From Synergistaceae bacterium (GTDB taxonomy: Bacteria > Synergistota > Synergistia > Synergistales > Synergistaceae), in the NCBI GenBank assembly GCA_031268885.1, contig JAIRWR010000057.1, positions 1-53,686 of the forward strand: a DNA stretch of 53,686 bases. Reading direction: 5' to 3'. A model generated the notes under the pieces. The model was not told where the DNA came from and searched no databases. It worked only from the letters and a program-made list of their open reading frames with translations. Positions 34,736 through 44,496 of the stretch are shown here, one piece after another. Position numbers and translations under genes: made by a program. Numbering within the stretch: position 1 is the stretch's first letter; each line of letters opens with the position of its first letter.

Positions 34736-35035
34736 TCACGCTCTCCTTTTGTTAAACGCCGAGGGCGTCAGCCTATAGGCTTCTTTTTTATCCATCTTCG
34801 TCATGTATCTCGTAGCTATGCGCTCTCCGCAGTTGGGACAGAAAATCGCCCCGTGATAAACGGAGAAATCAATCGTGCCCTCGATGATACGTTCGTTGTA
34901 CATCTTGACAAGATTCGTTTCGCCGACCTTCAAGTATCTGGCAATAAGACACTTGCAGTACGCACAGCACACTTCCAGCACGTGGCTGCCTCTGACCTTT
35001 TTACAGTTTGGATTTTTGTATATTTCTATATCCAT
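34736..35035 (-). CDS. Small zinc-ribbon protein, unknown function
   Basis: 99 aa. Two CxxC knuckles (CCAYC about residue 24 and FCPNCGE about residue 66) suggest a single zinc site. The C-terminus is basic. No family recognised. Converges with tetR and lies 20 bases downstream of the nitroreductase gene on the same strand, so it may be cotranscribed with it. Confidence 0.6.
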   Translation of the reverse strand: MDIEIYKNPNCKKVRGSHVLEVCCAYCKCLIARYLKVGETNLVKMYNERIIEGTIDFSVYHGAIFCPNCGERIATRYMTKMDKKEAYRLTPSAFNKRRA

Positions 35036-35055
35036 TCAGATCCACTTGAAGCCCA

Positions 35056-35700
35056 TCACTCGAAAAAGCGAACTGTCTCGCCGAGCGGTTCTCTGGCGCT
35101 GACGAATTTGTTGATTCCGTTTCCTTTGTCCGCGTAACCAACCGCTATGCCGATGGTGATTTTGAGGTGTTCCGGGATTTTCAGCTCGCGCCGCAGGACG
35201 TCCGGGAAAAGAGTGAGCGTTATGGCGGGGATGGTCGAAAGCCCCTGTTCGAAAGCCGCGAGCATGAAAGTCTGCGAATACGCGCCGATGTCGTAAAGCG
35301 ACCACTCGGACAGCGTTTTGTCCATGCAGACGTAGACGACGGCAGGAGCGTTAAACATATTCTGATTCAGGTCGGCGAACTGCTCCACGGATGCGCCGCA
35401 GATGCGCTCCATATCCGGGCGAAGCTGCTGGATGCGTTTTTGTTCCGCTTCCGGCCACCCGGCGGGGCGAGGCGTTTCTGGCGCGGCGGGAGCTTTGTCC
35501 GCGTACTTCTGCCGGTAGCTCTCTTTTATTCTCCCCAGAGTGTCGCCGGTGACGGCGAATATCTCCCAGGGCTGCGTGTTCGCCCAGGAAGGGGCGCGGA
35601 CGGACGCCAAGAGAACAGAGTCCAATTTTTCTTTCTCTACGGGCTTCGGAAGAAACGCCCGGATTGAATGACGACCGTTGATAGCCTCTGTCACGTTCAT
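35056..35700 (-). CDS. Nitroreductase-family flavoprotein
   Basis: 214 aa. N-terminal AINGRHSIRAFLPKPV (FMN-binding RxSxRxF motif), PSWANTQPWEIFAV, a central helix LYDIGAYSQTFMLAAFEQGLST and C-terminal IGIAVGYAD. These are FMN-dependent NAD(P)H oxidoreductases acting on nitroaromatics or quinones. SD GGGAGTG seven bases before the ATG. Confidence 0.93.
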   Translation of the reverse strand: MNVTEAINGRHSIRAFLPKPVEKEKLDSVLLASVRAPSWANTQPWEIFAVTGDTLGRIKESYRQKYADKAPAAPETPRPAGWPEAEQKRIQQLRPDMERICGASVEQFADLNQNMFNAPAVVYVCMDKTLSEWSLYDIGAYSQTFMLAAFEQGLSTIPAITLTLFPDVLRRELKIPEHLKITIGIAVGYADKGNGINKFVSAREPLGETVRFFE

Positions 35701-35742
35701 TCAGAATCACTCCCTGCTGGTTTTTCTAACTTATTTTACCAC

Positions 35743-35909
35743 TACTTGAGAGTTCAAAGTTTGTAAATATCATGCCGCATTCGGTAGGTCAGGATCGCCT
35801 CTTGAATCTATCCTGGAACGAATTATTCGCGGTATGCCCAAATACGGTCGTTTCTGAAACTGCATAAAAAATTCTCGCCTCAAAAACTGAGACATACTCG
35901 CTTCTGTGA
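35743..35909. repeat. 167-bp direct repeat, copy A
   Basis: Matches 36119-36285 in the same orientation with about ten substitutions over 167 bases, mostly transitions (eye count). Open in one minus-strand frame in both copies, but most differences change the amino acid, so I do not call it a gene. Confidence 0.85.
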
Positions 35910-36118
35910 TGCGTTGCGGACAGGGGCAGACAGAACAACTTTTCCATACTTCCGACGAGGATTCCAATTGCTCCGAACATGTGGCCAAAGATATATTCCG
36001 CTGCGCTATGTCCAAATCTACCTGGTTGGATTTATGGAGACACCGTCTCCAATAAATCAGCGCCGGGCTTGCCCATAAGCGCTGAAAGCGTTGCCAACAG
36101 CATTAAGGACTTTAGTGG
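35910..36118. other. Spacer between the two repeat copies
   Basis: 209 bases with no gene or obvious structure; no similarity to the flank after copy B was noticed. Confidence 0.4.
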
Positions 36119-36285
36119 TACTTGAGAGTTCAAAGTTTGTAAATATCATGCCGCATTCGGTAGGTCAGGATCGCCTCTTGAATTCATCCTGGAACGAATT
36201 ATTTGCAGTATGCCTAAATACAGCCGTTTCTGAAACTGCATAAAAAAATCGCGCCTCAAAAACTGAGACATACTCGCTTCTGTGA
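36119..36285. repeat. 167-bp direct repeat, copy B
   Basis: Second copy of the element at 35743-35909, beginning TACTTGAGAGTTC and ending CTTCTGTGA. Neither copy has terminal inverted repeats or a transposase. Possibly a small mobile repeat family or remnants of one. Confidence 0.85.
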
Positions 36286-36508
36286 ATATCTTTTGCGAGG
36301 CTGTTCTCAGCCAGCTAAAACTGCTCCTCTCAAGAGATGGGGTTTGGACTACGCTATATGAACCTGTGGTTTGAGGATGGTCGCGGCATATTGAATTTCG
36401 CCCGCAAATAGGATATATTACTGAGCAATCATCACTCTTCCGCCGGCGTATATTTGTGTTGTCCGGAGATTCACGAGGATGTCTTGGAGCGGACGGAGGG
36501 TCTCTGTT

Positions 36509-38032
36509 ATGAAAAAGGTCATGACGATACTGTTGGTTCTGTTGTTGATTTCGGGCACGCTCTCCGTCCGCTTTTACCTGTCCCAGCGTAATGTGCCGGC
36601 GGGGCCGGTTTTGGCCCTGCCCAAGGTTCAGCCGGCTGACGAATTCGCGCTCGTGAGGGTCGAGAACCCGAGTATATTTCGAGGAAAGCTCGGATGGTTC
36701 GTCAGCATCCTGCCCGATGCGCCTCATATTAACGGCGAAACCACTCTGCTGTGGGGCGGACTGGCGAGAGGGGTGGAAAAGTATCGCGACGCGGTAAGAT
36801 CAATCTCGGGTATCCTGGACGTGGCGGATGACTTATCAGCGCTCGTCGTGTCCGGCGACTCCGGCATGAGGCTGTATATGTCGTTTTTTTCGGATGCCGG
36901 AGAGTTTGGAAGATGGCTTGCGGACGGTGATGGAGCGTCGCTCTCCCCTTTAAAATGGGAGACAAAATACGCGGGCAAGAACGACGAGGCATGGACTATG
37001 ACCGTAGACGCGACGTTATTCTCGGATTCGATCAGCTTATACGCCATCAAACGGCGCTATTCAAGCTACGACCTTGTTATAATCTCCGATTCAGAGGAAG
37101 GCATTGTGAAGATGAATGACGCCGAGAAGAAGAACGGGGCGAGGCTGGAGATAAAAAGACACAACTCTGGGCCAGACTACGTTCAGCTTCACGCGAGGCT
37201 TCCCATGCACGGCAGGGATGGCACGACCTCCAGTGTTTCGGAGATCGCCTGGGTCGAGGATGACAACAGCGCTCATATGCAGGTCTATTCAGACGCGTTC
37301 CCCTCCATGACGGAGCGTTCCGTGCCAAAGAGCGGACTCAAGGGTAATCTTCCGATGCTTGGAAAGGGTGATCTGGCCTTAGTCTCGGCAGTGGATGTCC
37401 CGTTTCTGTGTTTCAGCATGTTTCCCACCGCTGCTGATCCGGTCGGCGTCTTTCTCTCTAATTTCACGTCCGGCCGCCTCTCCAACGCTCAGACGCAGGA
37501 TCTCACGACAATCTTGGAGCACGGCAGGATATCTGTCGTTGTGGTTGCGGACCCATCGAAAAACGAACCCAGCGTGGCGTATGTAGTCGTCGAGTCCGAC
37601 GCGGCCGAATCGATGGACAGACTCTTCTCCCTCGCTTCGCTCTTCCTCGGATCGCCGGTGAATCTGCCGGGGTGGAAGTCGGCATACTCCTCCCCTATGG
37701 TCAGAGGGCAGAGTGTGATCGCGGCTCGCAGGAGCAACGCCATTCTGTTCGGCATAGGACGCGCGGAAGAGTATACTCAAAGTCTGACGATTCCGGAGGA
37801 CATCGGGGATTTTGCCGATCCTCACGATCTGGTCAACATAGTCGCGAGAAGGTCATTCATAGACATCGCGGAGTATCTTCTTGGAGACGCGGCTCGCGCC
37901 AGGCTGAACGATCATGATATGTGGCCGCTGACATCAGAAGATATAAAATCAAAATTAAAAGAGATCGAGGCGATTCAACTCCGCATAATGACCCCAGAGT
38001 ACTCAAATTTTGGAATTTATTGGTACAGATAA
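36509..38032 (+). CDS. Unknown secreted or membrane-anchored protein
   Basis: 507 aa, not recognised. MKKVMTILLVLLLISGTLSVRFYL is a signal anchor or signal peptide; the rest is soluble, beta-rich and extracytoplasmic, with LPKVQPADEFALVRVENPS after the anchor and no catalytic motif I can name. It broadly resembles periplasmic proteins of the DUF3352 kind, but I cannot prove it. Start chosen by SD GGAGGG eight bases upstream. Followed after about 80 bases by the speD promoter, so not in that operon. Confidence 0.7.
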   Translation: MKKVMTILLVLLLISGTLSVRFYLSQRNVPAGPVLALPKVQPADEFALVRVENPSIFRGKLGWFVSILPDAPHINGETTLLWGGLARGVEKYRDAVRSISGILDVADDLSALVVSGDSGMRLYMSFFSDAGEFGRWLADGDGASLSPLKWETKYAGKNDEAWTMTVDATLFSDSISLYAIKRRYSSYDLVIISDSEEGIVKMNDAEKKNGARLEIKRHNSGPDYVQLHARLPMHGRDGTTSSVSEIAWVEDDNSAHMQVYSDAFPSMTERSVPKSGLKGNLPMLGKGDLALVSAVDVPFLCFSMFPTAADPVGVFLSNFTSGRLSNAQTQDLTTILEHGRISVVVVADPSKNEPSVAYVVVESDAAESMDRLFSLASLFLGSPVNLPGWKSAYSSPMVRGQSVIAARRSNAILFGIGRAEEYTQSLTIPEDIGDFADPHDLVNIVARRSFIDIAEYLLGDAARARLNDHDMWPLTSEDIKSKLKEIEAIQLRIMTPEYSNFGIYWYR

Positions 38033-38039
38033 TATTTAA

Positions 38040-38068
38040 TTGACAACGCTCTCCTGTAAATATAAAAT
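38040..38068 (+). promoter_or_regulatory. Sigma-70 promoter of the polyamine operon
   Basis: TTGACA at 38040-38045, 17-base spacer, TAAAAT at 38063-38068: one mismatch in twelve. The speD start follows 42 bases downstream, so a leader of about 35 bases with no room for a long riboswitch is predicted. Confidence 0.8.
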
Positions 38069-38110
38069 TAAAACTTCCATATTCGAGAATAAAGGGGTGT
38101 GAGGATAGGG

Positions 38111-38941
38111 TTGAAAGATAGAATCCAGCTCTACGGGTTCAACAATCTGACCAAGACGTTGAGTTTTAACATATATGATATATGTTATGCAAAGACGGAC
38201 AGGGAAAAGAAAGATTACATAGCGTATATCGACGAGCAGTACAACTCCGACAGGCTGACAAATATCCTCTGCGGCGTTACCGATATAATAGGGGCCTGTG
38301 TATTGAACATCTCAAAACAGGACTATGACCCGCAGGGGGCGAGCGTGACCCTTCTCATATCGGAGGAGACTGTCCCAACAGATCAGATAGATGTCTCCTG
38401 CAATCAGGGGGATCTAGCCATGCAAGCTATTGAGCTGCTCCGAGAGCACATGATGAGGGAGACTGTCGTCGCGCATCTGGACAAGAGTCATGTGACCGTT
38501 CACACATATCCTGAATTTCACCCCAACAACGATATCAGCTCCTTCAGAGTCGATATAGACGTCTCGACGTGCGGAAAGATATCGCCGCTTAACGCGCTGA
38601 ATCATCTGATAGGATCGTTCGATTCGGACATCATAACCATGGACTACAGGGTGAGGGGTTTTACACGGGACATGGACGGAAAGAAGTACTACAGCGATCA
38701 CCAGATAAACTCCATCCAGAACTACATAGACCCCGGTACGCTCGCGAGATACGACGCGATCGACGTGAATGTCTACCAATCGAACATCTTCCACACGAAG
38801 ATGATTTTAAAGGAGATCGTCCTGGCTGATTATCTCTTTAACGTCGATCCCCGCGAGCTGAGCCCCGAGGTCCGCCTGTCGCTGAAGGACCGGATCACGA
38901 AAGAGATGCTTGAGATCTATTACGGCATGAACATGTATTGA
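38111..38941 (+). CDS. speD: S-adenosylmethionine decarboxylase proenzyme
   Basis: 276 aa, Escherichia coli-type SpeD. Makes decarboxylated SAM, the aminopropyl donor for spermidine. [23 protein letters not shown] aligns with the E. coli N-terminus. The pyruvoyl cleavage site is [13 protein letters not shown] near residue 125, where Ser becomes the pyruvoyl group; [18 protein letters not shown] and [14 protein letters not shown] follow. I prefer the TTG at 38111 (six bases after GAGG), which matches the E. coli start, over a GTG at 38099. First gene of the spe operon. Confidence 0.95.
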   Translation: MKDRIQLYGFNNLTKTLSFNIYDICYAKTDREKKDYIAYIDEQYNSDRLTNILCGVTDIIGACVLNISKQDYDPQGASVTLLISEETVPTDQIDVSCNQGDLAMQAIELLREHMMRETVVAHLDKSHVTVHTYPEFHPNNDISSFRVDIDVSTCGKISPLNALNHLIGSFDSDIITMDYRVRGFTRDMDGKKYYSDHQINSIQNYIDPGTLARYDAIDVNVYQSNIFHTKMILKEIVLADYLFNVDPRELSPEVRLSLKDRITKEMLEIYYGMNMY

Positions 38942-38943
38942 TC

Positions 38944-40425
38944 ATGAGAGACGCTGAAAACGAGTTCTCGAATAAGCGGATCTCCCAGGAGTCGGCCCCG
39001 CTGTACGAAGCGCTTGCCAAGTACAGGGCTGACCGGATTGTGCCGTTCGACGTGCCGGGACACAAGCAGGGAAAGGGAGCTCCAGAGCTGGCCGAATTTC
39101 TGGGGCTGAAGTGTCTCTCTGTGGACGTGAATTCGATGAAGCCGCTTGATAACCTGTCTCACCCGACGTCGGTGATCAGAGACGCCGAGTCTTTGGCCGC
39201 GTCAGCGTTTAACGCCGACGCGGCGTTTTTCATGATAGGCGGGACGACCTCGGCCGTGCAGGCGATGATCATGAGCGTCTGCCGCGCGGGAGACTCGGTC
39301 ATAATCCCCCGTAACGTGCACAGATCGGCGATCAACGCGATGATACTCTGCGGCGTCAATCCGATATATGTAGACCCTGGAATTCACCCAGGCCTTGGCA
39401 TCTCGCTCGGGATGGCCGCGGCGGACGTCTCGTCCGCCATTCGGGATAACCCAGGAGCAAAGGCCGTCTTCGTCAACAATCCCACATACTATGGAATATG
39501 CCCGGACCTGGCTCGCATCGCCGATATGACCCACGCCGCCGGAATGATCCTCCTGGCGGACGAAGCCCACGGAACTCACTTCTACTTCGGAGAGAGGCTT
39601 CCGATGCCTGCGATGGCCGCGGGCGCGGACATGTCGTCGATAAGCATGCACAAGACGGGAGGTTCCCTGACTCAGAGTTCACTGCTGATCATGAGGCAAG
39701 GCAGGATTGACCCCGGATATGTCAGGACCATAATAAACTTGACTCAGACGACAAGCGCGTCATACCTGCTGATGGGCTCGCTCGACATAGCTCGCCGGGC
39801 GCTTTCCACCAGAGGGCGGGAGATATTCGAAAAGGCATGCGATATGGCCGGGTATGCCAGATCCGAGGTAAACGGCATCGGCGGATACTACGCCTTTTCA
39901 AGGGAGATAATAAACGGCGGGAATATCGCGGACTTTGACGTGACAAAGCTGTCGGTCAACACCCTTGGCGTCGGACTGGCTGGAATCGAGGTCTACGACC
40001 TCCTGCGGGATGACTATGGAATACAGATAGAGTTCGGGGACATGGGCAATCTGCTGGCGATAATATCGGTCGGCGACACCCGCCACAACCTGGAGCGCCT
40101 GGTCTCGTCCCTCAGTGAGATAAAGCGCCTTCACGGAAGGGGTGAGCTGGAGGGCCTCATGGATCATGAGTATATACCCCCAATCGTCAGGCTCTCGCCG
40201 CGGGAGGCGTTTTACGCGCCACGCCGGACTCTTCCGTTGTCCTCCAGCGAGGGAGAGATTTCATCGGAGTTCGTAATGTGCTACCCGCCCGGAATACCGA
40301 TACTCGCCCCCGGGGAGCTTATAACCCGGGAGGCGCTCGACTACATTCTCTATGCGCTCGACAGGGGCTGCTTGGTGATGGGGCCGCAGGACATGACGCT
40401 GCGAAGTTTGAACGTGGTAAAGTGA
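38944..40425 (+). CDS. speA: Arginine/lysine/ornithine decarboxylase, probably arginine decarboxylase
   Basis: 493 aa PLP enzyme of the Orn/Lys/Arg decarboxylase fold-type-I family (short, Bacillus SpeA-like). DVPGHKQGKG near the start, the PLP Asp in LLADEAHGTHF, and the PLP lysine in SISMHKTGGSLTQ. Followed by spermidine synthase and agmatinase, so arginine to agmatine is the likely reaction. ATG at 38944 is two bases after the speD stop; a TTG two codons upstream overlaps that stop. Confidence 0.92.
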   Translation: MRDAENEFSNKRISQESAPLYEALAKYRADRIVPFDVPGHKQGKGAPELAEFLGLKCLSVDVNSMKPLDNLSHPTSVIRDAESLAASAFNADAAFFMIGGTTSAVQAMIMSVCRAGDSVIIPRNVHRSAINAMILCGVNPIYVDPGIHPGLGISLGMAAADVSSAIRDNPGAKAVFVNNPTYYGICPDLARIADMTHAAGMILLADEAHGTHFYFGERLPMPAMAAGADMSSISMHKTGGSLTQSSLLIMRQGRIDPGYVRTIINLTQTTSASYLLMGSLDIARRALSTRGREIFEKACDMAGYARSEVNGIGGYYAFSREIINGGNIADFDVTKLSVNTLGVGLAGIEVYDLLRDDYGIQIEFGDMGNLLAIISVGDTRHNLERLVSSLSEIKRLHGRGELEGLMDHEYIPPIVRLSPREAFYAPRRTLPLSSSEGEISSEFVMCYPPGIPILAPGELITREALDYILYALDRGCLVMGPQDMTLRSLNVVK

Positions 40426-40445
40426 AGCCGGGAGGTATGTAAGAC

Positions 40446-41297
40446 ATGGAGCTTTGGTACACGGAGGAGCACACTCCTACAGTCAGGTTTTCGATAAAGG
40501 TCGAAAGTCAGCTTGTCAACGTCAGGAGCCAGTTTCAGCATATATGCGTGTTCGAGTCGGAGGAGTTCGGGCGTTTTCTGACCTTGGATGGACTGATGAT
40601 GCTCACGGAGAGGGATGAGTTCATCTACCACGAGATGATAGTTCATGTTCCGATGGCCGTGAATCCTTCCGCGCGCCGGGTCCTGATCATCGGCGGCGGC
40701 GACGGCGGAACGGTGAGGGAGCTCGTCAGGTATCAGGGGATAGAGCGCATCGATATGGTGGACATCGATGAGATGGTAGTGAACATCTGCCGTGAACATC
40801 TCCCGAGCACATCATGTCAACTCGGCGACCATCGCGTTCACCTCCACTTTGAGGACGGACTGCGGTTTGTCCGCGGATTCGAGAACGCCTACGATCTGAT
40901 AATCGTCGATTCGACGGATCCGTTTGGACCGGGGGAGGGACTGTTTACCCGCGAGTTCTACGGCAACTGCTTCAAGGCCCTCTCTCCGGACGGTATCCTC
41001 GTGAACCAGCACGAGAACCCCTACTACGAGTCGTATTCTCACGCGATGACGCGAGCGCACAGACGGATCAGGGAGATCTTCCCCATCCACAGAGTCTATC
41101 AGGCCCACATACCCACATACCCGTCGGGACACTGGCTCTTTGGATTCGCGTCGAAGAGACGGGACCCTCTCTCAGATCTCGATTCCACCGCTTGGAGCAA
41201 CTTGAAGCTGACGACTCGATATTACAATTTGAACCTGCACACCGGCGCGTTCATGCTCCCCAACTACGTCCTGGAGCTGCTTGAAGATGCCAAGTAA
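40446..41297 (+). CDS. speE: Spermidine synthase
   Basis: 283 aa. Transfers the aminopropyl group from decarboxylated SAM to putrescine. N-terminal ELWYTEEHTPTVRFSIKV, the dcSAM site VLIIGGGDGGTVRELVRY, the acidic DMVDIDEMVV, and the catalytic/putrescine-binding YDLIIVDSTDPFGPGEGLFT. SD GGGAGGT upstream. Its 3' end overlaps the start of speB. Confidence 0.96.
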   Translation: MELWYTEEHTPTVRFSIKVESQLVNVRSQFQHICVFESEEFGRFLTLDGLMMLTERDEFIYHEMIVHVPMAVNPSARRVLIIGGGDGGTVRELVRYQGIERIDMVDIDEMVVNICREHLPSTSCQLGDHRVHLHFEDGLRFVRGFENAYDLIIVDSTDPFGPGEGLFTREFYGNCFKALSPDGILVNQHENPYYESYSHAMTRAHRRIREIFPIHRVYQAHIPTYPSGHWLFGFASKRRDPLSDLDSTAWSNLKLTTRYYNLNLHTGAFMLPNYVLELLEDAK

Positions 41298-42144
41298 ACT
41301 GGAGGCCGGCGTTCGGACCTTTGCGGGATGCGGCGCCCCTTATGATGAGTCGGAGGTCGTGCTGTTCGGGGCTCCGTTTGATTCGACGACGTCGTACAGG
41401 CCAGGCGCCAGGTTCGCGAGTTCGTCGATCCGCTCCGAGTCGATCGGCATAGAGACCTACAGCCCCTACCAGATGGAGGATATTGAGAATCTTAAAATTT
41501 CCGACGCCGGCGACCTGGAACTCCCGTTCGGGAACGCGGGCAGAGCGCTCGACGTGGTCGAGACATTCTGCGGCAAGGTGCTGGATGACGGCAAAATGCC
41601 GGTCATGATAGGGGGGGAACATCTCCTCACGTTTGGCGCAGTCCGAGCCGTAGCCGCGCGACACCCCGATCTCAGGCTGATACACTTCGACGCGCACGCT
41701 GATCTGAGGAGGGACTACATGGGAGAGTCCCTCTCTCACGCCACAGTCATGAGAAGAGTATGGGATCTGCTCGGCGACGGCAGGATATATCAATTTGGAA
41801 TAAGATCCGGAACCAGGGAGGAGTTTGACTGGGCAACGGCACACGTAAGGACGGAGCTCTTTACCGTCCGGGGCATAGACGGTTGTTCAGAGGCCGTAAG
41901 CGGTTATCCGGTGTATATATCGGTCGATCTGGATGTAATAGATCCCTCCGAATTCCCAGGAACTGGGACACCGGAAGCGGGAGGGGTGTCGTTCAAGGAC
42001 CTGCTCGACGCTCTGTTATGCCTCAAGGGGTTGAACGTGGCCGGCTTCGATATCTGCGAACTCGCTCCCCACTATGACGTATCAGGCATTTCAACCGCGT
42101 TGGCGTGCAAAGTCCTGCGAGAGATGCTGATAGCGTACTATTGA
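41287..42144 (+). CDS. speB: Agmatinase (ureohydrolase family)
   Basis: 285 aa manganese enzyme hydrolysing agmatine to putrescine and urea. Metal ligands are visible in GGEHLLTFG, LIHFDAHADLRRDYMGE and ISVDLDVIDPSEFPGTGTPEAGG. Closes the route arginine, agmatine, putrescine, spermidine encoded by speD-A-E-B. Start ATG inside the end of speE; overlap indicates coupling. No terminator was seen after it. Confidence 0.94.
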   Translation: MPSKLEAGVRTFAGCGAPYDESEVVLFGAPFDSTTSYRPGARFASSSIRSESIGIETYSPYQMEDIENLKISDAGDLELPFGNAGRALDVVETFCGKVLDDGKMPVMIGGEHLLTFGAVRAVAARHPDLRLIHFDAHADLRRDYMGESLSHATVMRRVWDLLGDGRIYQFGIRSGTREEFDWATAHVRTELFTVRGIDGCSEAVSGYPVYISVDLDVIDPSEFPGTGTPEAGGVSFKDLLDALLCLKGLNVAGFDICELAPHYDVSGISTALACKVLREMLIAYY

Positions 42145-42422
42145 CAGTATGCCATGCCAAAACAAAAATTACTTTAAGTTATCAGAAGTGCATTTATTGT
42201 GATTATGTGTTATGATCAAATTGTCAAGGGAACGTTAACTGATTCGTGTAACGATATTTGGTCGTTTCAAAGTGCCGGTTCCAGCGAGGTCGAGTCTCTG
42301 TCATTCAGACTTCTGGCAGAGGTTGGTTTTTTCCCGATTTGGCTGCGTGAATTATACGCGCGGAGAGAGGCATTGATGCTATAAATTTTTTATCCGAAAA
42401 AAATTACAAAGGGGTTTTCGCG
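42145..42422. other. Intergenic stretch before the PAS-GGDEF gene
   Basis: 278 bases, AT-rich. A 61-aa open frame on the plus strand (42199-42384) has no SD and no family resemblance and is not called. An AAAGGGG SD ends the stretch. Confidence 0.4.
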
Positions 42423-43454
42423 GTGCCTTTTCCTCAAGATATGCAGGTTTCGTCCTCCAAAGACGATAATTCTTGGGAGATTTCATTCAGAAATTTTCAC
42501 TCGCTTGAGGGGGTAATAAACAGCAGGCTGGAGCTCCTTGGCAGTCAGATAGTTGTGTCGGCAATACTCGAAAAGTCGCCGGTTGGCATTGTGGTTCTCT
42601 CCACCGGCGAGGAGATTCTTCTGATAAACGAGGCAGCAAGAAAGATGTTCGACTATAACAAATCGGTCGGAGACAGGGTTGTTTGGAGCGAGTTCAAGAG
42701 GCAAAAGATACTCTACAACCATGACGCCACTCTTATGGACGACGAATCTGACCCGTTGCTGTTGGCGTTGCGCAAGAGGGAGAAGAACACTACGAATATT
42801 ATGTTGAAATCGCAAGATCCTCCTGGAGAGGAGTGGATGCAGGTAACCTCTTTTCCCATCCTGAGGGATAATGGCGTTTTGATTTCGGCGGTCGCGATGT
42901 TCATGAACATCTCCGATATCAAGGGGATGGAAGAAGTCCTGTATCACCAGGCAATACACGATCCTCTGACCGGGCTGTCGAATAGGGCGTTCTTCTCGGC
43001 AAGCCTTATAAAGGCGTTGGCAAGGTCCAGAAGAAGCAATACGGGCATCGCCATGCTCATGCTCGACCTGGATGATTTTGAAAAGATCAACAACGAGCAC
43101 GGTCAAAGCGTGGGTGACGATCTGTTGAAGAAGGTATCCGCCAGAATATGCTCGGAGGTTCGAGAGACAGATGTCGTCGCTCGCGTCGGCGGCGACGAGT
43201 TTGCCATTCTGCTCACCGATATTGTGGAGATAGGAAAGATGCATGTGGTTGGCGATGTAGCCGAGAGGATCTGCCGCTCCATAGAACGGCCGTTCAATAT
43301 GAGCGGACAGAAGGTTGTCATTACTGGCAGTATAGGGATAAGCATATATCCTCTCGACGGTTCCGACTACGAGACTCTGTTTTCCAAGGCCGGCTCCGCG
43401 TTAGTCAGAGTCAAACAGAGCGACCGGGGCGGATGGGGTTACTGGCAGAGTTAG
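42423..43454 (+). CDS. PAS-GGDEF diguanylate cyclase
   Basis: 343 aa soluble cyclase. A PAS sensor at about residues 40-165 (ILEKSPVGIVVLSTGEEILLINEAARKMF), then a GGDEF domain with DPLTGLSNRAFF, MLDLDDFEKINNEHGQSVGDDLL and the intact active site VARVGGDEF. An RETD sits exactly five residues before GGDEF, which is the inhibitory I-site for c-di-GMP. Start GTG eight bases after AAGGGG. The HD-GYP protein at 50.7 kb could degrade the product. Confidence 0.94.
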   Translation: MPFPQDMQVSSSKDDNSWEISFRNFHSLEGVINSRLELLGSQIVVSAILEKSPVGIVVLSTGEEILLINEAARKMFDYNKSVGDRVVWSEFKRQKILYNHDATLMDDESDPLLLALRKREKNTTNIMLKSQDPPGEEWMQVTSFPILRDNGVLISAVAMFMNISDIKGMEEVLYHQAIHDPLTGLSNRAFFSASLIKALARSRRSNTGIAMLMLDLDDFEKINNEHGQSVGDDLLKKVSARICSEVRETDVVARVGGDEFAILLTDIVEIGKMHVVGDVAERICRSIERPFNMSGQKVVITGSIGISIYPLDGSDYETLFSKAGSALVRVKQSDRGGWGYWQS

Positions 43455-43572
43455 GAAGGCCGAAATCGGAAACCAGCGGGCGAGTATCTTTGGTATGACA
43501 ACAATCGATGGAATACTTAGAGAAGAGCCTGTTTTCGTTCAGCGGTAATTACAGAGAGGAGTAGAGTTACTG

Positions 43573-44349
43573 ATGGGAATTCTCGAAAAGATGAGGCTTG
43601 ATGGGAAGGCCGCTCTGATAACGGGCGGCGCCAGGGGGATAGGCAAGAGCCTGGCAACTGCGTTGGGAGAGGCTGGGGCGGATCTGGTCATAGCGGACTT
43701 GGATTTGGAAGAAGCGGAGAAGACAGTCTCCTCGCTGAAAGAAGACGGCGTGAGAGCGATTGCCGTGAGAGCGGACGTGACCGTTTCGGACGATGTTATC
43801 ACAATGGTGGAGGCGGCTGTCCGCGAATTCGGTGAATTGAACGTCGCGTTTTGCAACGCGGGGATAGTCATAAACAAAAAAGCGGAAGAGATCTCCCTAG
43901 AGGAGTGGCGGAGAGTCATCGATATCAATCTGACGGGCGTTTTCCTGACTGCCACCGCCGCGGGCCGTCAGATGATAAAACAGGGCAAGGGCGGATCGAT
44001 AATCAACACCGCGTCCATGTCGGCCCATATAGTGAACTTTCCGCAACCGCAGTGCTCCTACAACGCATCGAAGGCCGGGGTCATACAGCTTACGAAGTCA
44101 CTCGCGGTCGAGTGGGCGGACAAAAACATCCGAGTCAACTGCATAAGTCCAGGTTACATGGGTACCGAGCTGCTCCTGGCCTCCGAAACTCTGAAACCTC
44201 TTATCGCGGCGTGGGAGTCGGTGACACCGATGCGCCGTATCGGCAGGCCAGAGGAGCTCCAAGCGCTGGCCGTGTATCTTGCGGGGGATGCGTCATCCTT
44301 TACTACCGGATCGGACTTCATCGTTGATGGCGCTTTTACCTGTGTCTGA
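43573..44349 (+). CDS. SDR-family oxidoreductase
   Basis: 258 aa classical short-chain dehydrogenase. NAD(P)-binding ITGGARGIGKSLATALG, NAG in VAFCNAGIVI, catalytic Ser in NTASMSAHIVNF, Tyr-Lys in CSYNASKAGVI, and C-terminal DFIVDGAFTCV. DADLVIADLDLEEAE suggests an Asp after beta-2, favouring NAD over NADP. The closest group is sugar-alcohol/2-deoxy-gluconate type dehydrogenases; substrate unknown. Confidence 0.94.
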   Translation: MGILEKMRLDGKAALITGGARGIGKSLATALGEAGADLVIADLDLEEAEKTVSSLKEDGVRAIAVRADVTVSDDVITMVEAAVREFGELNVAFCNAGIVINKKAEEISLEEWRRVIDINLTGVFLTATAAGRQMIKQGKGGSIINTASMSAHIVNFPQPQCSYNASKAGVIQLTKSLAVEWADKNIRVNCISPGYMGTELLLASETLKPLIAAWESVTPMRRIGRPEELQALAVYLAGDASSFTTGSDFIVDGAFTCV

Positions 44350-44496
44350 TTCGTCTCAGCGCCTGAAAGACCGCCGGCGAGCCGTTGCGTTTGGTTGCTG
44401 TCCAAATACCGGCGATCCTATTATTTTGGACAGACCTCGCGGCGTGATAAGCTTCCTAAATAATGCTTCTGTCATACACAAGAGAGGAGAATCCAC

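Noticed and set aside
35770-36727. Minus-strand coding frames in the 167-bp repeats
   Set aside because: Differences between the copies mostly change amino acids, no SD, and no family resemblance.
42199-42384. 61-aa ORF before the GGDEF gene
   Set aside because: No SD, no hydrophobic or family pattern; chance frame in AT-rich DNA.
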